64,000 nucleotides of DNA from Terriglobus aquaticus (lineage in GTDB: Bacteria; Acidobacteriota; Terriglobia; Terriglobales; Acidobacteriaceae). Under the pieces are notes generated by a model. That model ran no database searches. It saw only the letters and a list, made by a program, of their open reading frames with translations, and was not told where the DNA came from. Below, piece after piece: positions 43,429 through 52,930 of the stretch (its first letter is position 1; each line of letters opens with the position of its first letter). The DNA lies in NCBI RefSeq assembly GCF_025685415.1, contig NZ_JAGSYB010000001.1, forward strand, positions 3,410,001 through 3,474,000. The letters are read 5' to 3'. The position numbers and the translations under genes were made by a program.

Positions 43429-45699
43429 GTGCCGACGTGCACGCAATGCCTTGCAACCCTGACCTTCGCGATGGCAGTCACGGCGCCGCAGGCGCAGACC
43501 GCAACGCAGGCTCCGGCTTGGCTGCGGCTGACCATGCCGACAGCCTCCACGGTTGCGTCCGAATGGATCACACCGCCACCGCAGTATGGTCCGGAGCCGT
43601 ACTACGGCCTGGCCGGTGCGGCGGGCACCGTCACGCTGGATACGGTTGGCCATGATCTGGACACCATGCACGCGCTCGGGTTTCGCGCCGTTACGCTGCA
43701 GTGGAGCACAGGAACCGGCACGCAGTATCTTTCGCCGGAGTGGTTCGCTTTCTTCCGACAGGTTGTTGCGGAAGCAAAGCGCCGCGACATGCGCATCTGG
43801 ATCGTCGATGATGCCGGCTACCCGAGCGGCTTCGCGGGTGGCCGCTTCACGCGCGAGCACCCCGAGCTGCGCATGCAGGCGCTGGTTGCAACTCGCACGG
43901 AGATACGCCCGGGCACCAGCTTCGACGCGCCAATCCCTGCGAACCTCGTGGCCATCTCCGCCGTCTCCGATGCCGGTGAGACCCAGACCGTTCCGGTGCA
44001 GGCTGCGCATGCCCACTGGGCGGCGCCCGCCACCGGAACGTGGACCGTGGTTGCCGTCACGCACGACTTCCGCACGTCACCCACCCGGAGCGACACGAAT
44101 CCCAGCCGCGCCAAGGATGGTTCTCAGTCGCTCGAAGATTACCTTGACCCTGCTGCCACCGCGCAGTATCTCCAGTTCACGCATGAGGCCTATGCGAAAG
44201 CCGTCGGCGATGAGTTCGGCAAGACCATCCTGGGCTTTCGTGGCGATGAACCCGACTACTCCATCGGCGGGCTGCCGTGGACGCCGAAGTTCTTCGATAC
44301 GTTTCAGCGTGTAAAGGGGTACGACGTACGGCCCTACCTGCCGGCGCTGCTGGCGCGCCGCGATGCGTCGCACGGCCAGCCGGCCGCGACGATCCCCGTT
44401 GCGACTCCGCAGCAGCAGCGTGTGCGCGCCGACTACTACGACGTGTTCTCCCGCATGTTTCGGGACGGATTCTTTGCACCGCAAAGTGAGTGGTGTGCAG
44501 CCCACGGCCTTGCATACCAGGTCCACCTGAACCATGAGGAACTGCAGATCGACCTGGCTCACAGTGAAGGCGACTACTTCCGCGACTTCGCGCCGGTGCA
44601 GATCCCTGGAGTCGATGCCATTTGGCACCAAATCGGGCGCGACACCGTCTCCGACTTTCCGCGATTCGCGTCGTCTGCCGCGCATGTGTACGGCAAGCCG
44701 CTGGCCTTTACGGAGAGCTTTGCCGCTTGGAGGCCCGAGCCGGACATTGCGCTCGCCCGCTATGCAATCAACGAGCAGCTCGTGCGCGGAATCAATCTGT
44801 TCGAGATGATGTACTACCCGGCGACTCAGACCGGAACGGATCGCGGAGGCCCGCCGGCGTACATGCGCGATGCCGGCTTTCCGGCTCTCGCCTTGTACAC
44901 GCGCCGGCTCAGCTATGTCTTGGCGCTGGGTCATCCCGCGGCACACGTCGCGCTGCTGCAACCGCGGGAGGCACTCTGGACAGGCGATCACCGCGCGGAC
45001 GACCTCTTCGTTTCCATGGAGCGCGCGCTCAGTGAGCAGCAGATCGACTTCGACATCGTCGATGAAGACGCCGTGGCGTCGGGCATGCGGCTGGAGCGCG
45101 GTAGCTTTGTGTCGCAAAGCGGAAACCGGTATAGCGCTATCCTGGTGCCGCGTGCAGGCCTGCTTCCTTCGGCTGCCGCAGAGCGGTTGCGTCGTTTCGC
45201 CGCGGATGGCGGCAAGCTGATCTTCCTGGGCGACAAACCGGCAGGCATGGCGGCCCGCAACTATCGTGATGCGGCTGCCTTTCCGATGGCGTCCTTTGCA
45301 TCTGCACCTGTGATCGCGGTCGATCTGCCGCCGGTGCCCACGCCTCCGCAGTTCCCACCAGCAACGCCGCCCGCGCCCATGCCCATCTCACCCGAACTTG
45401 CGAAAGTGCTGCGCTCTGCCGATCCGCATCCGGCGATGGAGCTTGCGAAACCCGATGCCGCGGTGCGCCTGCTGCATCGCACTCTCGCGGATGCAGACGT
45501 TTTCTTGCTCTTCAATGAGTCGTCCACTGAGGTCACGAACAGGGCCGTGCTGCACTCGCCCGGCACGCGCGTGGAGCGGTGGGACGCGGAGACGGCCAGC
45601 ATCGCAGCCCTGCAGGACGCCAAGCCAGGCGCCAACGGACTCCAGGTGTCCTTGCACCTGGCGCCATACGAGGCAGAATTGCTGGTGGTGCGCCGGTGA
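43429..45699 (+). CDS. GH106-related glycoside hydrolase
   Basis: A 756-residue secreted enzyme. The GTG at 43429 has GAGGAA eight bases upstream and gives a signal peptide (to about residue 23); an earlier TTG lacks a ribosome site. The TIM-barrel catalytic part includes RRDMRIWIVDDAGYPSGFAG, FRGDEPDYSIG and the VHLNHEELQIDLAHSEGDYF region, which resemble the D/E-rich loops of the alpha-L-rhamnosidase family GH106 and its relatives. The last 250 residues look like a class I glutamine-amidotransferase-like and beta domain. Rhamnosidase or related activity on pectin side chains is inferred. Its stop overlaps the GH2 start (GTGA). Confidence 0.72.
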   Translation: MPTCTQCLATLTFAMAVTAPQAQTATQAPAWLRLTMPTASTVASEWITPPPQYGPEPYYGLAGAAGTVTLDTVGHDLDTMHALGFRAVTLQWSTGTGTQYLSPEWFAFFRQVVAEAKRRDMRIWIVDDAGYPSGFAGGRFTREHPELRMQALVATRTEIRPGTSFDAPIPANLVAISAVSDAGETQTVPVQAAHAHWAAPATGTWTVVAVTHDFRTSPTRSDTNPSRAKDGSQSLEDYLDPAATAQYLQFTHEAYAKAVGDEFGKTILGFRGDEPDYSIGGLPWTPKFFDTFQRVKGYDVRPYLPALLARRDASHGQPAATIPVATPQQQRVRADYYDVFSRMFRDGFFAPQSEWCAAHGLAYQVHLNHEELQIDLAHSEGDYFRDFAPVQIPGVDAIWHQIGRDTVSDFPRFASSAAHVYGKPLAFTESFAAWRPEPDIALARYAINEQLVRGINLFEMMYYPATQTGTDRGGPPAYMRDAGFPALALYTRRLSYVLALGHPAAHVALLQPREALWTGDHRADDLFVSMERALSEQQIDFDIVDEDAVASGMRLERGSFVSQSGNRYSAILVPRAGLLPSAAAERLRRFAADGGKLIFLGDKPAGMAARNYRDAAAFPMASFASAPVIAVDLPPVPTPPQFPPATPPAPMPISPELAKVLRSADPHPAMELAKPDAAVRLLHRTLADADVFLLFNESSTEVTNRAVLHSPGTRVERWDAETASIAALQDAKPGANGLQVSLHLAPYEAELLVVRR

Positions 45700-48113
45700 G
45701 ACATTTCCTGCAACAGCATCGCAACTGGATCCTGCGGGGCATCGGTCCCGCAGCGTGTGTGCTGCTCGCTTTGCCATGCAAAGCAGATGCGAAGCGCAGC
45801 CCAGACTCGTGCTCCGCTCGCGCCATCACGTTCGATGGCGACTGGCGCTTTCAGCGCGGTGACCAGGACGGTGCGGAGCAGCCCGGCTACACGGACGCGG
45901 CATGGCAGACCGTGGCCACGCCGCATGATTGGGCCATCGCCGGCCCGTTTGACGCAGCGAATCCTTCGCGAGGTCAGGGCGCGTTCGCACCCATGGGTGT
46001 GGGCTGGTACCGCAAGCACTTCAGCCTGCCGCTGGGCTGCGGCACCCACGCAGTTGTGCAGTTCGACGGCGTGATGGCGAACAGCACGGTCTGGATCAAC
46101 GGTCACCAGCTCGGACACCGGCCAAGCGGCTACAGCAGTTTCCGTTATGACATGACGGAGTGGCTGCACAAAGATGCCGGCGCGGATAACGTGATCGCGG
46201 TTCGGGCCGACAACGCACAGCAGCCCTCGTCGCGCTTTTACCAGGGTGCCGGCATCTACCGCCACGTGCATCTGTTTGTTCTGCCGGCCATGCACATCAC
46301 CGGCTGGTCCACTGTGGTTCGCACCACTGCTCTGTCTGCCGACAGCGCAACGCTCACCGTGGAGGCCGGGACGCACAACGAGGCAGATCGGCCCGTGGTT
46401 GCGCGCGCTCGCATCACCCTGCTGGATCCAGACGGCCGCGTGGCGGCGCAGGCCTTCGCGGGCGACAGCACGCCGGTTCCCGTGGGTGGATCGCCCGTGC
46501 TTTCCGCTACACTCACGGTCGCTCATCCGCAGCGCTGGGACCTTGCGCATCCTGCTCTGTATCGGGCTCGTTTCGATCTGCTGGACGGCGATCGCGTTAT
46601 CCAGATGGAAGAGGTGCCGTTCGGCATTCGCGATGCTCACTTCGAAGCTGCGACCGGATTCTGGCTTAACGGGCGCAACCTGAAGATCAAGGGAGTCGCG
46701 CTGCACTCCGACGTTGGCGCGCTCGGCGTGGCGGCACCGCTCTCCCTGTGGGAACACCGTCTGCGTGCCATGCAGAGCATGGGGGTCAACGCGATTCGTA
46801 CCGCGCACAACGTAGTTGCGCCGGAGTTCCTTGACCTGTGCGACCGGCTCGGCCTGCTGGTCCTCGACGAGTACTTCGACGTTTGGACCGTGGCCAAAAA
46901 CCCCTTCGACTACCACCTGTACTTTCGCGACTGGTACCTGCGTGACACCCGCGATGGTGTACGCCGCGATCGCAATCATCCCAGCATCATCGCGTGGAGT
47001 GCGGGCAACGAGATTCACGATACGCCGCATCCTGAGATTGCTCTTCCTATTCTCAAGTCGCTGGTGGAGGAGTATCACCGGGCCGATCCCACGCGGCCGG
47101 TCACGCAGGCACTCTTTCGCCCCAACGTTTCGCACGATTACCAGGACGGCCTAGCCGACTTGCTGGATGTCGTCGGCCAGAACTACCGGCCCAACGAAAT
47201 CCTTGCTGCTCACGCAGACAAGCCGTCCCGCAAGATTCTGGGAACGGAGAACATCCACGACCGCGCCACATGGCTTGCAGTTCGTGACAATCCACCGTAC
47301 TCGGGCATGTTCGTGTGGGCCGGTACAGACTACCTCGGCGAAAGCCGCCGCTGGCCCTTGATCGGCGACAGCGAGGGTCTGTTCGATCGCACTGACTGGC
47401 CGAAGCCCGATGCGCTGGAGCACGAGAGCTGGTGGGCGGAGCACCCCGTTGTGCACGTGGTTCGGCGGATCGCACCGCAGCCGCTCGCACCCACGGATCC
47501 CGGCTATGAGGCAGAGCAATACCGGCCCAGGCAGGTTGTGTTTGCCGACTGGTCGCCGCGCGATCGATCGCCGCACACCGAAGCGGTCGAGGTGTACAGC
47601 AACTGCGCCTCGGTGTCGCTGCTGCTGAACGGCAAGATGCTCGAAACCCCAAAGCCCCTGCCTGCCGATGCCGCGCCCCGCACCTGGTCGGTCCCGTTCG
47701 CGCCGGGAACGCTGACGGCACGCTGCGTCGATACCGCAGGCACGCTGGACACTTTGAGAACCGCTAACGTTCCCGCTCGCCTTCGCCTCACACTGGAAAC
47801 ACCACCGCCGGGCACCGGCTTTGACCAGGTTGCAATCGTGCGCGTCACGGTTGTGGACCGCAACGGCACACCCGTGCCCGAGGCTGCGCTGCCACTGCAC
47901 TTCAGCGTCGAGGGCGCGGCCACGCTGCTCGCCACCGACAACGCTGACAACGTGTACAGCGGCCCCTTTCCACAGCCTGATCGCGCAACATTGGACGGCC
48001 GCGCCGTCGCGTTTGTGCGGCGAAGCGCAGCGACCGGCCGGGCGCGGCTGCTGGTGCAGGCGAGTGGCTTACCTGTTGCGGTGCTCAACCTCGGCGCGCT
48101 TGGTCCGCACTAA
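45696..48113 (+). CDS. GH2 beta-galactosidase-like enzyme
   Basis: An 805-residue GH2 enzyme starting at GTG 45696, which overlaps the preceding stop by four bases. After a signal peptide (ILRGIGPAACVLLALPCKAD) come the sugar-binding domain (WRFQRGDQDG, HDWAIAGPF, GVGWYRKHF), an immunoglobulin-like domain and the barrel. The acid/base Glu is in WSAGNEIHDT and the probable nucleophile is in LGTENIHDRAT. A DUF4982-like and a late Ig-like domain follow (about 590-800). Members cleave beta-galactose or beta-glucuronate; in this pectin locus, galactan side chains of rhamnogalacturonan I are the likely target. Confidence 0.87.
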   Translation: MRHFLQQHRNWILRGIGPAACVLLALPCKADAKRSPDSCSARAITFDGDWRFQRGDQDGAEQPGYTDAAWQTVATPHDWAIAGPFDAANPSRGQGAFAPMGVGWYRKHFSLPLGCGTHAVVQFDGVMANSTVWINGHQLGHRPSGYSSFRYDMTEWLHKDAGADNVIAVRADNAQQPSSRFYQGAGIYRHVHLFVLPAMHITGWSTVVRTTALSADSATLTVEAGTHNEADRPVVARARITLLDPDGRVAAQAFAGDSTPVPVGGSPVLSATLTVAHPQRWDLAHPALYRARFDLLDGDRVIQMEEVPFGIRDAHFEAATGFWLNGRNLKIKGVALHSDVGALGVAAPLSLWEHRLRAMQSMGVNAIRTAHNVVAPEFLDLCDRLGLLVLDEYFDVWTVAKNPFDYHLYFRDWYLRDTRDGVRRDRNHPSIIAWSAGNEIHDTPHPEIALPILKSLVEEYHRADPTRPVTQALFRPNVSHDYQDGLADLLDVVGQNYRPNEILAAHADKPSRKILGTENIHDRATWLAVRDNPPYSGMFVWAGTDYLGESRRWPLIGDSEGLFDRTDWPKPDALEHESWWAEHPVVHVVRRIAPQPLAPTDPGYEAEQYRPRQVVFADWSPRDRSPHTEAVEVYSNCASVSLLLNGKMLETPKPLPADAAPRTWSVPFAPGTLTARCVDTAGTLDTLRTANVPARLRLTLETPPPGTGFDQVAIVRVTVVDRNGTPVPEAALPLHFSVEGAATLLATDNADNVYSGPFPQPDRATLDGRAVAFVRRSAATGRARLLVQASGLPVAVLNLGALGPH

Positions 48114-48229
48114 ACTTCTCGCCGCCTTCCGTGCTGGTGCGGGTCGCTTCTCGCGCTATCTGGCAACCTGCACCTGCGCGCTGCTTACAATTCCTGTAGC
48201 CCGCCCCGGCGGAGCAGGGGGAGCGTTCG

Positions 48230-49306
48230 ATGCGACACTGGAAGCGGCTTTGGTGGGCATGTGCATCGTGGACGGGTGTGCTGGCCTGCATGGGGGCGCA
48301 CGCCCAAAGCAATGTCGAGTTGGGCAAGCTGGGCTGGTATGCCGATCCGGAAGCGCACGTCTTCGCGGGACAGTACTGGATCTATCCGACCTCGTCCGAC
48401 CCAGGCACCGCACCGCGCCCGGCCAGCGACTTCAACCCGCAGCAGCAGAAGCTGCGCGAAGGGCACGTCATCCATCCCGTGTACCTCTTGCACACATCGC
48501 TGGACGCGTTCTCCTCGCCCGACCTGGTGCACTGGACTCGCCACAAGGACGTCCTCGACGTACGCAACGTGCCTTGGGCGGCCTATGCCATCTGGGCGCC
48601 CAGCGCGGTCTATCGCAACGGCAAGTACTACCTGTTCTTCGCAGCCAACGACATTCAGAAAACCGACACCTTCGCCGGCGGCATCGGCGTGGCCGTAAGC
48701 GACAAGCCCGGTGGGCCGTTCATCGATGCCTTGGGCAAGCCACTCGTCGGCAGGTTTGAGAACGGCGCGCAGCCGATCGATCCCATGGTCTTCCAGGATA
48801 GCGACGGCTCCGTGTACCTCTACTACGGCGGCCAGGGGCACTGCAATGTGGCGCGCCTGTCCAGCGACCTGCTGCACGTGATTCCGATGCAGGACGGCAC
48901 CATGTTCCGGGAGATCACGCCCGCGAACTACGTCGAGGGTCCGTTCATGCTGAAGCGAAACGGCACGTATTACTTTATGTGGTCCGAGGGAGACTGGGGC
49001 GATGCCAGCTATGGAGTGGCTTACGCCAGGAGCAAAAGTCCTGAGGGGCCATTCGTGCGTGCGGGCAAGATCTTGACCACCGATCCCAAGGTGGCCAACG
49101 GCCCGGGGCACCACTCCGTGTTGCAGATCCCGGGTACGGACGAGTTCTACATCGTCTACCATCGCCACCCACTCGGCACCACCGGCATCAACCAGCGTGT
49201 GCTTGCTATCGATCGCATGCGCTTTGACGCCACCGGCAATATTCTGCCGGTCGCGATCACACCGGACGGGGTTCCATCACGACCGCTCGCCCCTCCCGCA
49301 CGATAG
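48230..49306 (+). CDS. GH43-family glycosidase
   Basis: A 358-residue secreted five-bladed beta-propeller enzyme. The ATG at 48230 has GGGGGAG upstream and the signal peptide ends GAHAQ. The catalytic base is the Asp in WYADPEAHVF, the pKa modulator is in QPIDPMVFQDSDG and the acid is the Glu in YVEGPFMLKRNG. The order and spacing are typical of GH43, whose members release arabinose, xylose or galactose from plant polysaccharides. Arabinan or galactan chains on pectin are the likely substrate given the neighbours. It follows the GH2 gene with a 116-base gap. Confidence 0.87.
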   Translation: MRHWKRLWWACASWTGVLACMGAHAQSNVELGKLGWYADPEAHVFAGQYWIYPTSSDPGTAPRPASDFNPQQQKLREGHVIHPVYLLHTSLDAFSSPDLVHWTRHKDVLDVRNVPWAAYAIWAPSAVYRNGKYYLFFAANDIQKTDTFAGGIGVAVSDKPGGPFIDALGKPLVGRFENGAQPIDPMVFQDSDGSVYLYYGGQGHCNVARLSSDLLHVIPMQDGTMFREITPANYVEGPFMLKRNGTYYFMWSEGDWGDASYGVAYARSKSPEGPFVRAGKILTTDPKVANGPGHHSVLQIPGTDEFYIVYHRHPLGTTGINQRVLAIDRMRFDATGNILPVAITPDGVPSRPLAPPAR

Positions 49307-49357
49307 TTGAACGAAATCTTGGTCCCTTCGCGGGAGCGGCTCGTTTACAGTCACACC

Positions 49358-50941
49358 ATGCAATCTGCGTCGTCTCGTTTCGATCCGTGCTCAATCCTCC
49401 CTTCGTTTGTGTGGCGTCGCGTCACTCGGAGTGTCGCGCTCCTCTCGATCTCTGCCGCAGTCTTGTCCGGCAGTGTTTCGGTCGCGCAACGGCGCGCTTC
49501 AGCAGATCAGCCGGACTATGCACGGCTCGGCAATCCCATCGCCACGCCCGCTCCTGACGCGCAGATCCGAGCGTCGCTGCATGAAGCATCGCCGGATCGC
49601 ATCCGGCAAAATATCGAGCGGCTCGTCGCCTTCAACAATCGGTCCACGGTGTCGTCGACAGAAACGGACCTGAAGCCGGGCACCGGCGTGCTGGCCGCAG
49701 CGGACTGGATCCGGAGCCAGTTTGAGGAGTACAGCAAGGCCTGCGGCGGCTGCCTGGAAGTGAAGGTCGACGAGTTCGTGGAGCAGCCACAGCCCGGCTT
49801 CGGCAACAGCAAGCCACGCATCGTGCGGCCCACACCATTGCGCAACGTCTACGCCATCCTGCGGGGCACCGATCCCGTGGCCAGCAAGCGGATGTACCTG
49901 GTGACCGGCCACTACGACACGCGCGTAAACGACGTGATGGACACGCACGGCTTTGCGCCAGGCGCAAACGACGACTCCAGCGGAACCGCTGTGAGCATGG
50001 AGTCCGCGCGCGTGCTCTCGCAGCACAAGTTCCCCGCGACCATCGTGTTTGTCTGCGTCGCCGGCGAGGAGCAGGGTCTGAACGGTTCCGCCCACCTGGC
50101 CAAGCTCGCAAAGAGCGAGGGCTGGCAACTGGAAGGTGTCCTGAACAACGACATCGTCGGCGGCGACACCACGCCCGGCGACACGCTGCAATCCAAGACG
50201 CGCGTCCGTGTGTTCTCGCAGGGCATCCTCCCCACCGCGCCGATCGAGCAGATTCGCGCGGCTCTGAGCGTAGGTGGCGAGAGCGAAGGCCCTTCGAGGC
50301 AACTGGCGCGCGAGGTGCTGGAAGTAGATCGCACTTATCTCGAGAAGCTCAAAGGCAACGTGAACTCCGCGCATGGCTCTCTCGCCGGCACACAGCCTCA
50401 GGAACTGCAGGCCGTGATGGAGTTGCGCCTGGACCGCTTCCTGCGCGGCGGCGATCACAAGAGCTTCAGCGACCAGGGCTTCCCGGCCGTCCGCTTCACG
50501 GAGTGGCGCGAGAACTTCAATCACCAGCACCAGACCGTCCGCCAGGAAAACGGTGTCGAGTACGGCGATCTGCTTAAGTTCGATGACTTCCACTACATCG
50601 CACAGGTGGCCCGCCTGAACATGGCAACGCTGGGCACATTGGCCATGTCGCCCGGTGTGCCGCAAAACGTGAAGGTCGTCACCAGCAACCTGGATAACGA
50701 CACCATCCTCACCTGGGATCCGCCGGCCAGCCCAACGCCCGGACCGGTGCGGTACGAGATCGTGTGGCGTGAAACTGCCGTGAACGACTGGCAGTATGCG
50801 GCGGATGCAGCGCGCTATTCGGGCACCGTGGGAGAGCACTCAGTTCGTCTGCCCGTGTCCAAGGACAACGTCTTTTTCGGTGTGCGTGCGTGCAGCGGAA
50901 CGGCGTGCAGCCAGGCCGTGCCGCCCGTACCCGCACGGTAG
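49358..50941 (+). CDS. M28-family zinc aminopeptidase, secreted
   Basis: A 527-residue peptidase. The ATG at 49358 gives a long leader with a hydrophobic helix (SVALLSISAAVLSGSVSVAQ); the TTG at 49307 would add 17 residues. The M28 ligands are present: His in VTGHYDTRVND, Asp in GANDDSSGTA, the Glu pair in GEEQGLNGSA, Asp in LNNDIVGGD and a late His in NHQHQ. A fibronectin-type III-like domain closes the protein (about 430-527: VKVVTSNLDNDTILTWDPP). It removes N-terminal residues from peptides outside the inner membrane. It lies just after the pectin cluster but has no clear link with it. Confidence 0.85.
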   Translation: MQSASSRFDPCSILPSFVWRRVTRSVALLSISAAVLSGSVSVAQRRASADQPDYARLGNPIATPAPDAQIRASLHEASPDRIRQNIERLVAFNNRSTVSSTETDLKPGTGVLAAADWIRSQFEEYSKACGGCLEVKVDEFVEQPQPGFGNSKPRIVRPTPLRNVYAILRGTDPVASKRMYLVTGHYDTRVNDVMDTHGFAPGANDDSSGTAVSMESARVLSQHKFPATIVFVCVAGEEQGLNGSAHLAKLAKSEGWQLEGVLNNDIVGGDTTPGDTLQSKTRVRVFSQGILPTAPIEQIRAALSVGGESEGPSRQLAREVLEVDRTYLEKLKGNVNSAHGSLAGTQPQELQAVMELRLDRFLRGGDHKSFSDQGFPAVRFTEWRENFNHQHQTVRQENGVEYGDLLKFDDFHYIAQVARLNMATLGTLAMSPGVPQNVKVVTSNLDNDTILTWDPPASPTPGPVRYEIVWRETAVNDWQYAADAARYSGTVGEHSVRLPVSKDNVFFGVRACSGTACSQAVPPVPAR

Positions 50942-51015
50942 CAATGCGACCTACGGCGGGTACATATTGTGAGGCTCTGAGGAGGCCAAAGATCGACGAC
51001 GTCATTCTGTAACGT

Positions 51016-51031
51016 TGGATAACGGTATCCA
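51016..51031. promoter_or_regulatory. Palindrome TGGATA-ACGG-TATCCA before the TPP-enzyme gene
   Basis: TGGATA (51016-51021) and TATCCA (51026-51031) are perfect reverse complements with a 4-base centre. The site is 36 bases before the GTG start of the TPP-dependent enzyme, in a 126-base gap without genes. It could be a repressor site; the regulator is unknown. Confidence 0.4.
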
Positions 51032-51067
51032 CAAAAGCGCCATCTCTGTTCGATACAGGAGAAAACG

Positions 51068-52816
51068 GTGACTTCATCGGATGTTCTGGTAGAGCGGCTG
51101 ATTGCGTGGGGAGTTGATACGATCTTTGGCCTGCCGGGCGACGGCATCAACGGCGTGATGGAGGCGCTCCGCAAGAGCCAGGACAAGATTCGCTTCATCC
51201 ACGTCCGGCATGAGGAGTCGGCCGCCTTCATGGCGTGCGCCTATGCCAAGTTCACCGGCAAGCTGGGCGTGTGCCTCTCCACCAGCGGGCCGGGTGGCAT
51301 TCACCTGTTAAACGGCCTGTATGACGCCAAGCTCGATCAGCAACCGGTGCTCGCCATCACCGGCATGCAGTTTACCGACGTGACTGGTTCCTTCGGCCAG
51401 CAGGATGTACAGCTCGACAAGCTGTTTGTGGACGCGTGTTGCTACAACGAGCGCATCATGAGCCCCACGCACATGGAGCCCACGGCCGACCTGGCCATTC
51501 GCACCGCGCTCATGATGCGTGGCGTAGCCCACATCACCATCCCTATCGACATTCAGTTGAAGGATGTGGACAAGAAGGAACGCTCCGACCGCAACATCGA
51601 GCACCACACCAACAGTGTTCGCGCCATCACCGGCAACACTCCGGTGCAAGGCAATTTGCAGCACGCCGCACAGATCCTCAACAACGGCAAGAAGGTCGCG
51701 ATCCTCGCCGGTGCGGGTGCCCTGCACGCCGGTGACGAGCTGGTGCAGGTCGCGGAGTTGCTGGGAGCGCCTATCGTAAAGCCGTTGCTGGGCAAAGGCT
51801 GCGTTCCCGACGATTCGCCGTACACCACCGGCGGCATCGGCCTGCTGGGCACGGCTCCCTCGCAGGACGTGATCGAGAACTGCGACACGCTGCTCATCGT
51901 CGGCTCCAGCTATCCCTACATGGAGTACCTGCCCAAGCCGGGCAGCGCCAAGTGTGTCCAGATCGATTCCAATGCGCAGCGCATCTCGCTGCGGTACCCG
52001 GCAGAGGTGGGCCTGGTGGGCGATTCGAAGAAGACTCTGCGCGAACTTCTGCCGCTGCTGCGACGGAACAGCTATCGCCGCTTCCTGGAACGTGCCCAGC
52101 GCGACATGGATGACTGGAACCACACCCTTGAGAAGGAAGGAACCAATTCCGCCAGCCCCATGAAGCCACAGGTAGTTGGCTGGGAGCTGAGCAAACGCAC
52201 GAAGGAGAACGCGATCATCGTCTCCGATTCGGGCACCAACACCACGGTGTGGGCGCGGTACATGAAAGCCAAGAAGGGCCAGATGCATTCGTGCAGCGGC
52301 AACCTGGCAACCATGGCATGCGGCATGCCTTACGCGATTGCGGCGCAGGTGGCGTACCCCGACCGCCAGGTCATCGCGGTAGTGGGCGACGGTGGCTTCA
52401 GCATGCTCATGGGCGAGTTCATCACCGCCGTCGCATACAAGCTGCCCATCAAGTTCGTGATCATCAAGAACAACTCGCTTGGTCAGATCAAGTGGGAGCA
52501 GATGGTGTTCGAGGGTAACCCGGAGTACCAGTGCGACCTGTTCCCCGTAGACTTCGTTGCGTTCGCGCAGGCGATGGGTGCGTACGGGGTCAAGATTGAC
52601 TCGCAAAAGACTGCAGGCGCGAAGTTCGACGAAGCCCTTGCGATCAATGGCCCTGTGATCATCGAGTGCGTTGTTGATCCGCTGACGGCGATGCTGCCGC
52701 CCAAGATCACCACCAAGCAGGCGATCAAGTTCTCGGAGGCGCTGGCCAAGGGCGAGCCCAACCGCGTAAAGATTGCGTTGACGGCGGCCAGTGACACGGT
52801 CCGGCAGATTATCTAG
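51068..52816 (+). CDS. TPP-dependent pyruvate oxidase-like enzyme
   Basis: A 582-residue thiamine-diphosphate enzyme of the POX/acetolactate synthase group. The activating glutamate lies in VRHEESAAFM (48-50), the central domain runs from about 190 to 330, and the TPP/Mg motif is GDGGFSMLMGEF...IIKNN. The substrate-side stretch GSFGQQDVQLDKLF is typical of pyruvate oxidase rather than ALS, and no ALS small subunit is near. It would decarboxylate pyruvate to acetate or acetyl groups. The GTG start has AGGAG upstream. Electron acceptor is unknown. Confidence 0.82.
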   Translation: MTSSDVLVERLIAWGVDTIFGLPGDGINGVMEALRKSQDKIRFIHVRHEESAAFMACAYAKFTGKLGVCLSTSGPGGIHLLNGLYDAKLDQQPVLAITGMQFTDVTGSFGQQDVQLDKLFVDACCYNERIMSPTHMEPTADLAIRTALMMRGVAHITIPIDIQLKDVDKKERSDRNIEHHTNSVRAITGNTPVQGNLQHAAQILNNGKKVAILAGAGALHAGDELVQVAELLGAPIVKPLLGKGCVPDDSPYTTGGIGLLGTAPSQDVIENCDTLLIVGSSYPYMEYLPKPGSAKCVQIDSNAQRISLRYPAEVGLVGDSKKTLRELLPLLRRNSYRRFLERAQRDMDDWNHTLEKEGTNSASPMKPQVVGWELSKRTKENAIIVSDSGTNTTVWARYMKAKKGQMHSCSGNLATMACGMPYAIAAQVAYPDRQVIAVVGDGGFSMLMGEFITAVAYKLPIKFVIIKNNSLGQIKWEQMVFEGNPEYQCDLFPVDFVAFAQAMGAYGVKIDSQKTAGAKFDEALAINGPVIIECVVDPLTAMLPPKITTKQAIKFSEALAKGEPNRVKIALTAASDTVRQII

Positions 52817-52930
52817 TCGAGTCGGTCGGCGGGTTGGTGTTTGGGTCAGGATCGGAACACGGTCCTGACCTAAGATCTCCGGGTGAGTTCTTTCGTCCGG
52901 GGTGGATCCGGCCTTCGAGGTCATGCGCGC

